In this document: positions 6,532-12,394 of the stretch, piece after piece
Layout of the letters: each line of letters opens with the position of its first letter
Position numbering within the stretch: position 1 is the first letter of the stretch
DNA from: JAWVZU01 sp033722075
GTDB taxonomy: Bacteria > Pseudomonadota > Gammaproteobacteria > Xanthomonadales > SZUA-38
DNA length: 12,394 bases
NCBI GenBank assembly: GCA_033722075.1
Contig: JAWVZU010000102.1
Span: 1 to 12,394, forward strand
Reading direction: 5' to 3'
Position numbers and translations under genes: made by a program
The notes under the pieces: model-generated
The model's database searches: none
The model's input: only the letters and a program-made list of their open reading frames with translations
What the model was told of the DNA's origin: nothing

Positions 6532-8628
6532 ATGACCGAAAAACGACCTGTTCGATTGGTCCTGGTTTCCGACTCGGAGGAGGATGCCCGGCAACTGGCG
6601 CTGATCCTCGAGATGGACGGCCTGGCGGTTGACGCCCTGCGCGTGGAGACCCGCGACGAGCTCCTGGCGGCGCTCCAGAGTGGTGACGTGGACATCGTGC
6701 TTTCGGCCTATGCTCTGCGCCGATTTACGGCCGCCAGTGCGCTGAAGATCGTCCGTCAGGGCGGGACGACCCCTCCTTTCATCGTGGTCGATGGACCCAT
6801 TGGCGAGCTCAATGCCGTCAAGTTGATGCGGGCCGGCGCCAACGACATCATTCTCAAGGACCGGCTGTGGAGCCTGGCTACGGCCGTTCGCCGGGAAACC
6901 ACCGACGCTGAGCTGCGCCGTCAGCAGGGCCAGCTGGAAGGTGAGCGGCGCCTGGCCAACCTCATGTCCAACCTGCCGGGGATGGTGTTTCGGCTGGACG
7001 TGGAGAGCCAGTACCGGTTCCTGTTTGCCAGCGCTGGCAGCAGGGCGTTGGTCGGCCAGGGGCACGACGAGCTTGCCGGCATGCCCTTCATCGATGTCGT
7101 GTACCCGGAGGACCGGGTGTCGGTACGTGAGGCACTGGACGAAGCCGTTGCCGGGGATTGCCAGGTGACCGTGGAACATCGGCTTCGCAGGGGCGACCGG
7201 GTGATCTGGGTGGGTACCCGAGTGTCGCCGGCCGAGGACACGCTGACCGGCCAGCAGGTACTGGAGTGCTACGCTTACGATGTTTCCGAACAGCGCCGGT
7301 TTCGCGAGAGACTCGACTATCTTGCCTATCACGATACGCTGACGGGGCTGCCGAACCGGCCATTTTTCGAGGAACAGTTCCGGCGGACGATCAAGCAGGC
7401 GGATCGTCGCGATGCACGGCTTGGGCTACTCTTCGTCGACCTGGACCATTTCAAGGAAATCAATGACTCGCTGGGGCACGCGGCCGGAGACCGGTTGCTG
7501 AAGACCGTTGCCGACCGTCTGCGGGATTCCCTCCGAGCCAGCGACCTGGTTGCGCGCCTGGGCGGCGACGAATTCGTGATCCTCGTGCAGGATATGTCCT
7601 GCAACGACGACGCCGGAAAACTGGCCCGCAAGCTCCTCGAGAAGCTGTGCCGGTCCGTCACCATCGATCAGCACAGCGTTCCGGTCGGCGCGAGCATCGG
7701 CATTGCGTGCTTTCCGGACGACGGGCGGGATCCCGAAGTGCTTCTGAAGAATGCCGATGCGGCCATGTACGCGGCCAAGTCTTCCGGACGTGCCCGCTAT
7801 CGCTTCTTCGCCGATGACATGAACGCCCGGATCCGGCGGATGCTGGACATGCGCAGCGCCATCCCGCGTGCCCTCGCGCAGGGCGAGCTGGAGTTGTACC
7901 TGCAGCCGCAGGTCGATATGACCTCCGGGTACATATTCGGCGCGGAGGCCCTGCTGCGTTGGCGTCACCCGCACGCGGGTGTGCTGCCGGCGAGCGAGAT
8001 CATTCCAATCGCGGAAGAGCTGGGCCTGGTCGAACAGATCGATGACTGGGTGATCGATGCCGGTTGCAGCCAGTTGGCAAGCTGGGAGCGACAGGGCCTG
8101 TCTCACCTGAAGCTGGCGATCAACGTTTCTGCCCAGCGCTTCTGTTCAGCCGGGCTGGTGCGGGCTTTTGAAGACGCGCTTGCCCGCCACGGCGTCCCGC
8201 CGGAACGTTTGACCGTCGAGATCACCGAATCATCCCTGGTTGCCGATCTCGATCTGCCGATCGAGAACATGCGGGCGCTGACCGATCTGGGGCTGGGCCT
8301 TTGCATGGATGATTTCGGAACCGGCTATGCATCGCTCCATCACCTCTATCGTTTCCCGGTCACCATGCTCAAGATCGATCAGGCCTTCGTGGCACCCCTC
8401 CCCGGCGATCCCCAGAGTCGGCGCCTGACCACAGCCATCATTGCGCTGGCCAGGAGCCTCGGGTTGCAGGTGGTTGCCGAAGGCGTGGAGCGGATGGCGC
8501 AGCGGGACCTGCTCATCGAATTCGGATGCGATGCCGGGCAGGGGCTGCTGCTGGGACAACCGGTTCCTGCCGGGGATTTCCTCGAAATGAACAAGAGCAC
8601 GGTACCGGAGCACGCTGTCAATCAGTAG
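6532..8628 (+). CDS. c-di-GMP signalling protein: receiver-like, PAS, GGDEF and EAL domains
   Basis: A 698-residue cytoplasmic protein that may both make and break cyclic di-GMP. Residues 7-120 form a receiver-like fold, but the phospho-acceptor position is Ala59 (context LSAYAL) and the usual Ser/Thr is Asp87 (VVDG); Lys109 is kept. This domain is therefore probably not phosphorylated. A PAS domain spans about 140-262. The GGDEF domain has DTLTGLPNR (268-276), an intact GGDEF (344-348) and an inhibitory RxxD site RASD (335-338). The EAL domain has EALLRW (472-477), INVS (530-533), VEITES (562-567), DDFGTGYASL (593-602), KID (614-616) and VVAEGVE (647-653), so hydrolysis also looks possible. 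The ATG at 6532 puts the receiver at the N-terminus. An upstream ATG at 6445 has AAAGG 13 bases ahead of it and is an alternative adding 29 residues. No transmembrane segment is seen. Which activity dominates cannot be told. Confidence 0.93.
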   Translation: MTEKRPVRLVLVSDSEEDARQLALILEMDGLAVDALRVETRDELLAALQSGDVDIVLSAYALRRFTAASALKIVRQGGTTPPFIVVDGPIGELNAVKLMRAGANDIILKDRLWSLATAVRRETTDAELRRQQGQLEGERRLANLMSNLPGMVFRLDVESQYRFLFASAGSRALVGQGHDELAGMPFIDVVYPEDRVSVREALDEAVAGDCQVTVEHRLRRGDRVIWVGTRVSPAEDTLTGQQVLECYAYDVSEQRRFRERLDYLAYHDTLTGLPNRPFFEEQFRRTIKQADRRDARLGLLFVDLDHFKEINDSLGHAAGDRLLKTVADRLRDSLRASDLVARLGGDEFVILVQDMSCNDDAGKLARKLLEKLCRSVTIDQHSVPVGASIGIACFPDDGRDPEVLLKNADAAMYAAKSSGRARYRFFADDMNARIRRMLDMRSAIPRALAQGELELYLQPQVDMTSGYIFGAEALLRWRHPHAGVLPASEIIPIAEELGLVEQIDDWVIDAGCSQLASWERQGLSHLKLAINVSAQRFCSAGLVRAFEDALARHGVPPERLTVEITESSLVADLDLPIENMRALTDLGLGLCMDDFGTGYASLHHLYRFPVTMLKIDQAFVAPLPGDPQSRRLTTAIIALARSLGLQVVAEGVERMAQRDLLIEFGCDAGQGLLLGQPVPAGDFLEMNKSTVPEHAVNQ

Positions 8629-8640
8629 TCATGCCGCTCC

Positions 8641-8668
8641 TTCGGTTTCGCTGTTCGTCGGCTATAGT
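8641..8668 (+). promoter_or_regulatory. Possible promoter for the repeat lipoprotein gene
   Basis: TATAGT (8663-8668) resembles a -10 box, 28 bases ahead of the ATG at 8696. The -35 candidate TTCGGT (8641-8646), 16 bases earlier, is weak. It lies just past the stop of the c-di-GMP gene, so read-through from that gene is an alternative. Confidence 0.3.
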
Positions 8669-8695
8669 GAAGAGAACGGAAAACGCGATTGGCTG

Positions 8696-10309
8696 ATGCG
8701 GCGATTCCTGGTTCTCCTGGTCGTTGTCTGGACCACCCCGGTTGTCTCATGCGAGACGACCCCGAGCCGTGCCTGCCTGCTGGACCGCTTCGAGATCGCC
8801 GCCGAATGGGTCGACTATTGGGGCAATCCGGCGACGATCGCCGAGCACGCATCCGCCGGCAAGGCAGCCGCCGTCCCGCTGGATGCGAATACGGTCGGGT
8901 TCTGGTTTTTCGACCCGGACAACCTGGACCTGGTGGTCCGGCTGTTGCCCGAATGCGATGGCGGGGATGACGCGGTTTCCGTCGAGGTCGTGGGCCTGGT
9001 CAACGTCGGCATTGACCTCGCGGTCGAGGACACGGTTGCCGGCGTAACAAGGGCTTATCGCAATGCGCTTGGTCAACCCTTCCAGCCGCTACGGGATCCC
9101 GATGCCTTCAGGGTGAGCTGCTCGGACCTGCCTGAAGCCGGCCCGGCAGCTGACATGCCGGATCTTCGCTGCGCCGACGGTGCTGATGGGCTCTGTCTGC
9201 TCGACGGTCGCTTTGCGGTTGATCTTTCCCCGGCCGCTGTAACACCGCTGACCGACGGCTCGATCTCCGCAGATCTCGATGCGGACGGCTTGGATGATCT
9301 GTGGCTCAGCGTGCTCGACGGTCGGGCTCAGAATCTGAACTACTGGATTGCCTACGAGTTGCTCGATCCGGGCGAATTTACGCTCGAGGTCGTGGATCGT
9401 GTCACCGCCGACGCGCACACCCTGGTGCATCGTGCCGATCACCCGCTGCTCATCATCGACCCAAGCGGCTTTCGTGGGGACGTCCCGATGCGGGTCGACG
9501 GCGGCTTTTCCGGATCGTGGTATGGCGTGGGCCGCAGTGGCGAGGGGGTCGCGGTCGAGATTACGCGCAACGAAGGCGCGCCGGCGGCCGTGCTGTATTT
9601 CTTCAGCTACACCGACGATGGAAGCGGACGCCAGGCCTGGATGACCGGCGCCGCGCGTCTGCTCGGTGACCGCGTGGCATTGCCTCTGGTGATGACTTCC
9701 GGCGCAACGTTCGGATCGGACTTTGATGCGGACAGCGTGCAGCGGCGCGAATGGGGACATGCCAAGTTCACTTTCGACAACTGCAACCAGGGTCGCCTGG
9801 AGGTCACCTCGCCGGTGTTCTCGGATGTCAGCTTTCCCCTGCGACGGCTCGAGCCTTCGCCGGCTGAAGTGGGTCGGGCCTGCGCACCGCATTACGACCG
9901 GCCGGAAGGCCCGAATGGCGCATTGGCCGGCTCCTGGATGAGTCCGGAGCGATCCGGCGAGGGATTCTTCTTCAACGTTTTCGATTCGGGCGGCGGGCCC
10001 AACCTCATCGCCTATTACTTCACCTATGCGGCAGACGGCTCCGGCGACCAGGCCTGGCTGGTGGGCGCCGCCCCGCTCGAAGACGGTCGCGCGGTACTGC
10101 CGATGACGCTGACTCAGGGTGCACGCTACGGTGAGTTCTTTGATCCCGATGACGTGGAGCGGATTCCCTGGGGAAGCATCGAAGTCGAGTTCCAGGACTG
10201 CGTGAGGGCAGACGTGAGCGTCGAGTCGGAGCTGTTCGGAAACGTGGATTTTCCCCTTGAGCGGATGACCGGATCCCTGATCGGGGCGTCATCCGACTGC
10301 GGGCTCTAA
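8696..10309 (+). CDS. Secreted, probably lipid-anchored repeat protein with two SGEG modules
   Basis: A 537-residue exported protein. The hydrophobic signal (4-18) ends in VVSC (Cys19), which fits a loose lipobox, so it may be an outer-membrane lipoprotein; ordinary signal-peptidase cleavage is possible instead. Two N-terminal modules each start CLLD(G)RF (27-32 and 167-173). The first contains GFWFFDPDNLDLVV (68-81) and EDTVAGVTRAYRN (111-123). The second ('LWLSVLDG...') is much more diverged. Two C-terminal modules (271-386 and 411-525) are clear repeats: SGSW/AGSW, RSGEG, YFFSYTDDGSG/YFTYAADGSG, QAWMTGAA/QAWLVGAA, a G-x-x-(F/Y)-G stretch, WG, a lone Cys (363, 502) and DVSFPL/NVDFPL. The protein is strongly acidic. 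Similar proteins are common in Wenzhouxiangella-like bacteria as I recall, with no known function. The ATG at 8696 directly precedes the signal peptide; its Shine-Dalgarno is weak. Confidence 0.85.
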   Translation: MRRFLVLLVVVWTTPVVSCETTPSRACLLDRFEIAAEWVDYWGNPATIAEHASAGKAAAVPLDANTVGFWFFDPDNLDLVVRLLPECDGGDDAVSVEVVGLVNVGIDLAVEDTVAGVTRAYRNALGQPFQPLRDPDAFRVSCSDLPEAGPAADMPDLRCADGADGLCLLDGRFAVDLSPAAVTPLTDGSISADLDADGLDDLWLSVLDGRAQNLNYWIAYELLDPGEFTLEVVDRVTADAHTLVHRADHPLLIIDPSGFRGDVPMRVDGGFSGSWYGVGRSGEGVAVEITRNEGAPAAVLYFFSYTDDGSGRQAWMTGAARLLGDRVALPLVMTSGATFGSDFDADSVQRREWGHAKFTFDNCNQGRLEVTSPVFSDVSFPLRRLEPSPAEVGRACAPHYDRPEGPNGALAGSWMSPERSGEGFFFNVFDSGGGPNLIAYYFTYAADGSGDQAWLVGAAPLEDGRAVLPMTLTQGARYGEFFDPDDVERIPWGSIEVEFQDCVRADVSVESELFGNVDFPLERMTGSLIGASSDCGL

Positions 10310-10347
10310 CCGCCGACGGCGTCGCATTGCACAAGGGAATTCTTCGC

Positions 10348-10419
10348 GGTGTGGGCGCCGCTCCTACGGTTGGGAGGGCACGCCGCTGTACAGGTAGGAG
10401 CGATCCCTTGATCGCGAAA
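10348..10419. repeat. Pair of inverted REP-type repeats
   Basis: CGCTCCTAC (10359-10367) is the exact reverse complement of GTAGGAGCG (10394-10402). The right copy continues into a perfect hairpin, GCGATC (10400-10405), loop CCTT, GATCGC (10410-10415), followed by GAAAA. The left copy contains the palindrome GGCGCC. This 'tgtaggagcg...gcgaa' type is familiar from Pseudomonas and Xanthomonas intergenic REPs. It sits between convergent genes, where such pairs often serve as transcript ends, but it is not a classical terminator. Confidence 0.7.
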
Positions 10420-10430
10420 ACGTCGGGGCG

Positions 10431-10799
10431 TCAGAGCTTCAACAGCTGTTTCGCCTCGGCCATGGAATGGACGATTTCGGCCTGGTAGCCGAGTTGGCGC
10501 GCCGACCGGTTGAGCTGGATATTGCCCACCTGGGAGGTGACGCTCTCGGTGACGACCCGGACCACTCGACCGACACCGCGGCTGAAGACGTACTCCGTTC
10601 CCCCGTGCAGGATGTCCCGGACGCCGTCGTCGGTGGGGGTGAACTCGGTGAGATCCGAGATGACCGCAAACCCCTCATCCAGTTCGTCGGCAGCGGCCTT
10701 CAGCTTCGAAACGTATTCTTCGGCTTCGGCGGAATCCAGTTTCCCGCGGATGATGCACAGGAGCACATTGGCCTTCTTGTTGATTCGGATATCGTGCAT
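10431..10799 (-). CDS. SpoIIAA/STAS-like small cytoplasmic protein
   Basis: A 122-residue protein with an alternating strand/helix pattern: NVLLCIIRGKL (11-21), an acidic helix (AEAEEYVSKLKAAADEL, 24-40), FAVISDLTEFTP (44-55), and VGRVVRVVTE (76-85). This fits the SpoIIAA-like/STAS fold, which usually mediates protein-protein switching or membrane lipid/protein contacts. The classical anti-sigma-antagonist phosphoserine motif (DSSG) is not seen, so a role as a phospho-switch is doubtful. I chose the ATG at 10799 because it starts just before the first strand and has GAGAG 4 bases upstream; the ATG at 10832 would add 11 residues (MDGSFRDIESA). It reads toward the repeat lipoprotein gene and away from the MATE gene. 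Family assignment is moderate and rests on pattern, not on a distinctive motif. Confidence 0.75.
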   Translation of the reverse strand: MHDIRINKKANVLLCIIRGKLDSAEAEEYVSKLKAAADELDEGFAVISDLTEFTPTDDGVRDILHGGTEYVFSRGVGRVVRVVTESVTSQVGNIQLNRSARQLGYQAEIVHSMAEAKQLLKL

Positions 10800-10883
10800 T
10801 GCACTCTCGATGTCGCGGAATGATCCATCCATGATGGTCGGAATCCACCGCTGAAATCAATTCACGGCAGGCCGTGCGGCCCA

Positions 10884-10911
10884 TTGTCGGCGTACCCCAA
10901 CCCGATACAAT
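10884..10911 (+). promoter_or_regulatory. Likely sigma70-type promoter of the MATE transporter gene
   Basis: TTGTCG (10884-10889, 4 of 6 match to TTGACA) and TACAAT (10906-10911, 5 of 6 match to TATAAT) are 16 bases apart. Transcription would begin near 10918, shortly before the ribosome-binding site at 10930. Confidence 0.45.
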
Positions 10912-10929
10912 GCCGGAGCTGACGCTCAC

Positions 10930-10943
10930 AAGGCCGACTCTTG
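10930..10943 (+). promoter_or_regulatory. Ribosome-binding site that decides a TTG start
   Basis: AAGG at 10930-10933 stands 7 bases before TTG at 10941. An in-frame stop (TGA, 10920-10922) lies just upstream and no ATG or GTG occurs between it and the conserved N-terminus, so TTG is the probable start of the MATE gene. Confidence 0.6.
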
Positions 10944-12302
10944 CCGCTGAAACTCGCCCACTCGCCCCGCTGGTACTTTCCCGATACCGACCGGCGCCGG
11001 CCGATCCTCGAGATCGCCCTGCCCATAATGGGCGGTATGGCGTCGCAGAACGTGCTGAACCTGGTCGATGCGGCCATGGTGGGGCGGCTTGGCGACGTGG
11101 CCCTGGCGGCCGCCGGCATGGGCAGCTTCGCCAACTTCATGGCCATGTCCATCATCCTCGGGCTGGCCACCGGCGTTCAGGCCATGGCGTCCCGTCGCGT
11201 GGGCGAGGGCAAGCATGATGAAACCGCGGTGCCGCTCAACGGCGGCCTGTTCCTGGCTCTGCTGATCGGCTTGCCCCTGTCCCTGATCCTGATCGGCTAT
11301 GCGGACTCGATATTCCGGCTGCTCAATGACGATCCGGCGGTCGTCGAGGAGGGCGGCGCGTATCTCGGCATGCGGCTGGCGGCGATCGTCGGCGTCGGCA
11401 TGAACTTCGCTTTCCGGGGCTATTGGAGCGCGGTCAAGATGACCCGTTTCTACATGCGGACCCTGCTCATCATGCACAGCCTCAACATCTTCCTGAACTG
11501 GGTGCTGATCTTCGGCAACCTCGGCGCCCCGGCCATGGGTGTCGTCGGTGCCGGCCTGGCGACAACGCTGTCCATCTACGTCGGCACCGCGATCTATCTC
11601 GCTCTTGCCTTCACCCACAGCCGGGATGCGGGCTTTCTGCATCGATTGCCCGGCCGCGCCGGGTTGGCCACCATCCTCCGGGTCTCCTTCCCGTCCAGTC
11701 TCCAGCAGTTCTTCTTTTCGTCCGGGATGGTTGCGCTGTTCTGGATCGTGGGCCAGATCGGCACCTCCGAGCTGGCCGCGATCCATGTGCTCATGACCTT
11801 GGCGCTGGTGGCTATCCTGCCTGCCCTGGGCCTGGGCATTGCCGGCGCCTCTCTGGTGGGTCATGCGCTTGGCGCGAGGGATCCCGAGGACGCCGAGCGC
11901 TGGGGCTGGAACGTGGCCACACTCGCCGGCGTGACCGGGGTCGCGATCGGCCTGCCGGCGCTTCTCTTTCACGACCCCATCCTCGGGTTCTTCCTGACCG
12001 AACCGGACACGGCGCGCATGGCGACCCTGCCGCTGCTCATCACGGCTTCGTTCATCTGGTACGACGCGGCGGGCATGACCCTGTTCAACGCCCATCTTGG
12101 GGCGGGCGATACCCGTCGTGTCATGGTCATCACCATCGTCTGCCAGTGGGGAGTCTTTCTCCCGCTGGCCTACCTGGTCGGTCCGGTCCTGGGCTTTGGG
12201 CTGTTGACCGTGTGGATTCTGAATATCGGCTATCGGATGCTGCAGGCGACCCTGTTTGCGCGATCATGGCGGGCCGGGGAATGGAGCCGCGTGGAGGTCT
12301 AG
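10941..12302 (+). CDS. MATE-family multidrug/organic-cation efflux transporter
   Basis: A 453-residue inner-membrane protein with about 12 hydrophobic segments arranged as two MatE halves (about 20-185 and 245-440). It probably exports drugs or metabolites in exchange for Na+ or H+. N-terminal half features are EIALPIMGGMASQNVLNLVDAAMVGRLG, GLATGVQAMASRRVGEG and FRGYWSAVKMTRFYM. The second half has FPSSLQQFFFSSGMVALFWIVGQIG, GIAGASLVGHALGARDPEDAERWGW and FNAHLGAGDTR. Length is typical for NorM/DinF-type proteins, but the sub-branch and substrates cannot be set by eye. The start is TTG (see the ribosome-binding site entry). The stop TAG shares the palindrome CTAG with the stop of a convergent gene on the other strand. 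Confidence 0.93.
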   Translation: MPLKLAHSPRWYFPDTDRRRPILEIALPIMGGMASQNVLNLVDAAMVGRLGDVALAAAGMGSFANFMAMSIILGLATGVQAMASRRVGEGKHDETAVPLNGGLFLALLIGLPLSLILIGYADSIFRLLNDDPAVVEEGGAYLGMRLAAIVGVGMNFAFRGYWSAVKMTRFYMRTLLIMHSLNIFLNWVLIFGNLGAPAMGVVGAGLATTLSIYVGTAIYLALAFTHSRDAGFLHRLPGRAGLATILRVSFPSSLQQFFFSSGMVALFWIVGQIGTSELAAIHVLMTLALVAILPALGLGIAGASLVGHALGARDPEDAERWGWNVATLAGVTGVAIGLPALLFHDPILGFFLTEPDTARMATLPLLITASFIWYDAAGMTLFNAHLGAGDTRRVMVITIVCQWGVFLPLAYLVGPVLGFGLLTVWILNIGYRMLQATLFARSWRAGEWSRVEV

Positions 12303-12394
12303 TCCGGAACTCTCGCGACGAAGATATCGGCTTCCTCGTCAAGTTCCGCTGAATAGTCCGTATCCGGCTCGACGAGTGCCGCCTGGCCGGTCCG
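12299..12394 (-). CDS. Unidentified gene, C-terminal 31 residues (truncated by the window)
   Basis: On the minus strand the frame is open from the window edge to TAG at 12301-12299, giving RTGQAALVEPDTDYSAELD followed by EEADIFVARVPD. The composition is acidic and the third codon positions are about two-thirds G or C, as expected for coding DNA here. The convergent layout, with stops sharing CTAG, supports a real gene. The fragment is too short to name. Confidence 0.45.
   Translation of the reverse strand, partial: RTGQAALVEPDTDYSAELDEEADIFVARVPD

Noticed and set aside
6301..7332. Minus-strand open frame of 343 codons entering the divergent intergenic region
   Set aside because: It lies mostly antisense to the receiver-PAS region, has no domain signal, and its end overlaps regulatory-looking sequence.
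10926..12095. Long open frame on the minus strand across the MATE gene (about 389 codons)
   Set aside because: It is rich in Gln, His, Asp and Arg, with no domain pattern, and is antisense to a clear MATE transporter. It is a product of high GC and codon bias.
1..12394. CRISPR array, tRNA, rRNA, transposase or phage genes
   Set aside because: No regularly spaced repeats, tRNA-like cloverleaf, rRNA sequence or mobile-element protein motif was noticed anywhere in the window.

Overview
The window is GC-rich, densely packed bacterial DNA. It most resembles a gammaproteobacterium of the Xanthomonadales/Wenzhouxiangella kind. The reasons are a secreted protein built from 'SGEG' modules that I associate with that group, REP-type intergenic repeats (GTAGGAGCG...GCGAA and CCCCTCTCC...GGAGAGGGG), and a REC-PAS-GGDEF-EAL protein. 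This placement is inference from recall; no search was possible.

Left part (1-2760): the 3' end of a xanthine dehydrogenase large (molybdopterin) subunit gene, overlapped by 8 bases by xdhC, its cofactor-handling chaperone. A short minus-strand TonB-like gene follows, with C-rich, hairpin-forming repeats on both sides.

Middle (2760-6265, minus strand): a compact five-gene run read right to left: a 147-residue protein of unknown family, a beta-carbonic anhydrase, ModA, ModB and ModC. All four junctions are the same 4-base overlap, GTGA, in which a GTG start shares bases with a TGA stop. The run couples molybdate import to a carbonic anhydrase and an unknown protein. It lies close to a molybdenum enzyme (XDH) and its maturation factor, so this half of the window looks like a small molybdenum island. 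The link between carbonic anhydrase and molybdate uptake is the most unusual thing seen.

Right part (6266-12394): a 266-base divergent intergenic region carries hairpins and repeated GAACC half-sites. It separates the mod operon from a plus-strand c-di-GMP protein (degenerate receiver, PAS, GGDEF, EAL). Next comes a secreted, probably lipid-anchored repeat protein on the plus strand. A convergent SpoIIAA/STAS-like small protein follows on the minus strand, with a pair of inverted REP sequences between the two. A MATE-family efflux transporter with a TTG start lies on the plus strand. The last 96 bases appear to hold the C-terminal end of a minus-strand gene whose stop shares a CTAG with the MATE stop.

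XDH and XdhC need molybdenum cofactor, and ModABC supplies the molybdate for it. The c-di-GMP protein, repeat lipoprotein, STAS protein and MATE pump show no obvious shared pathway with that half.
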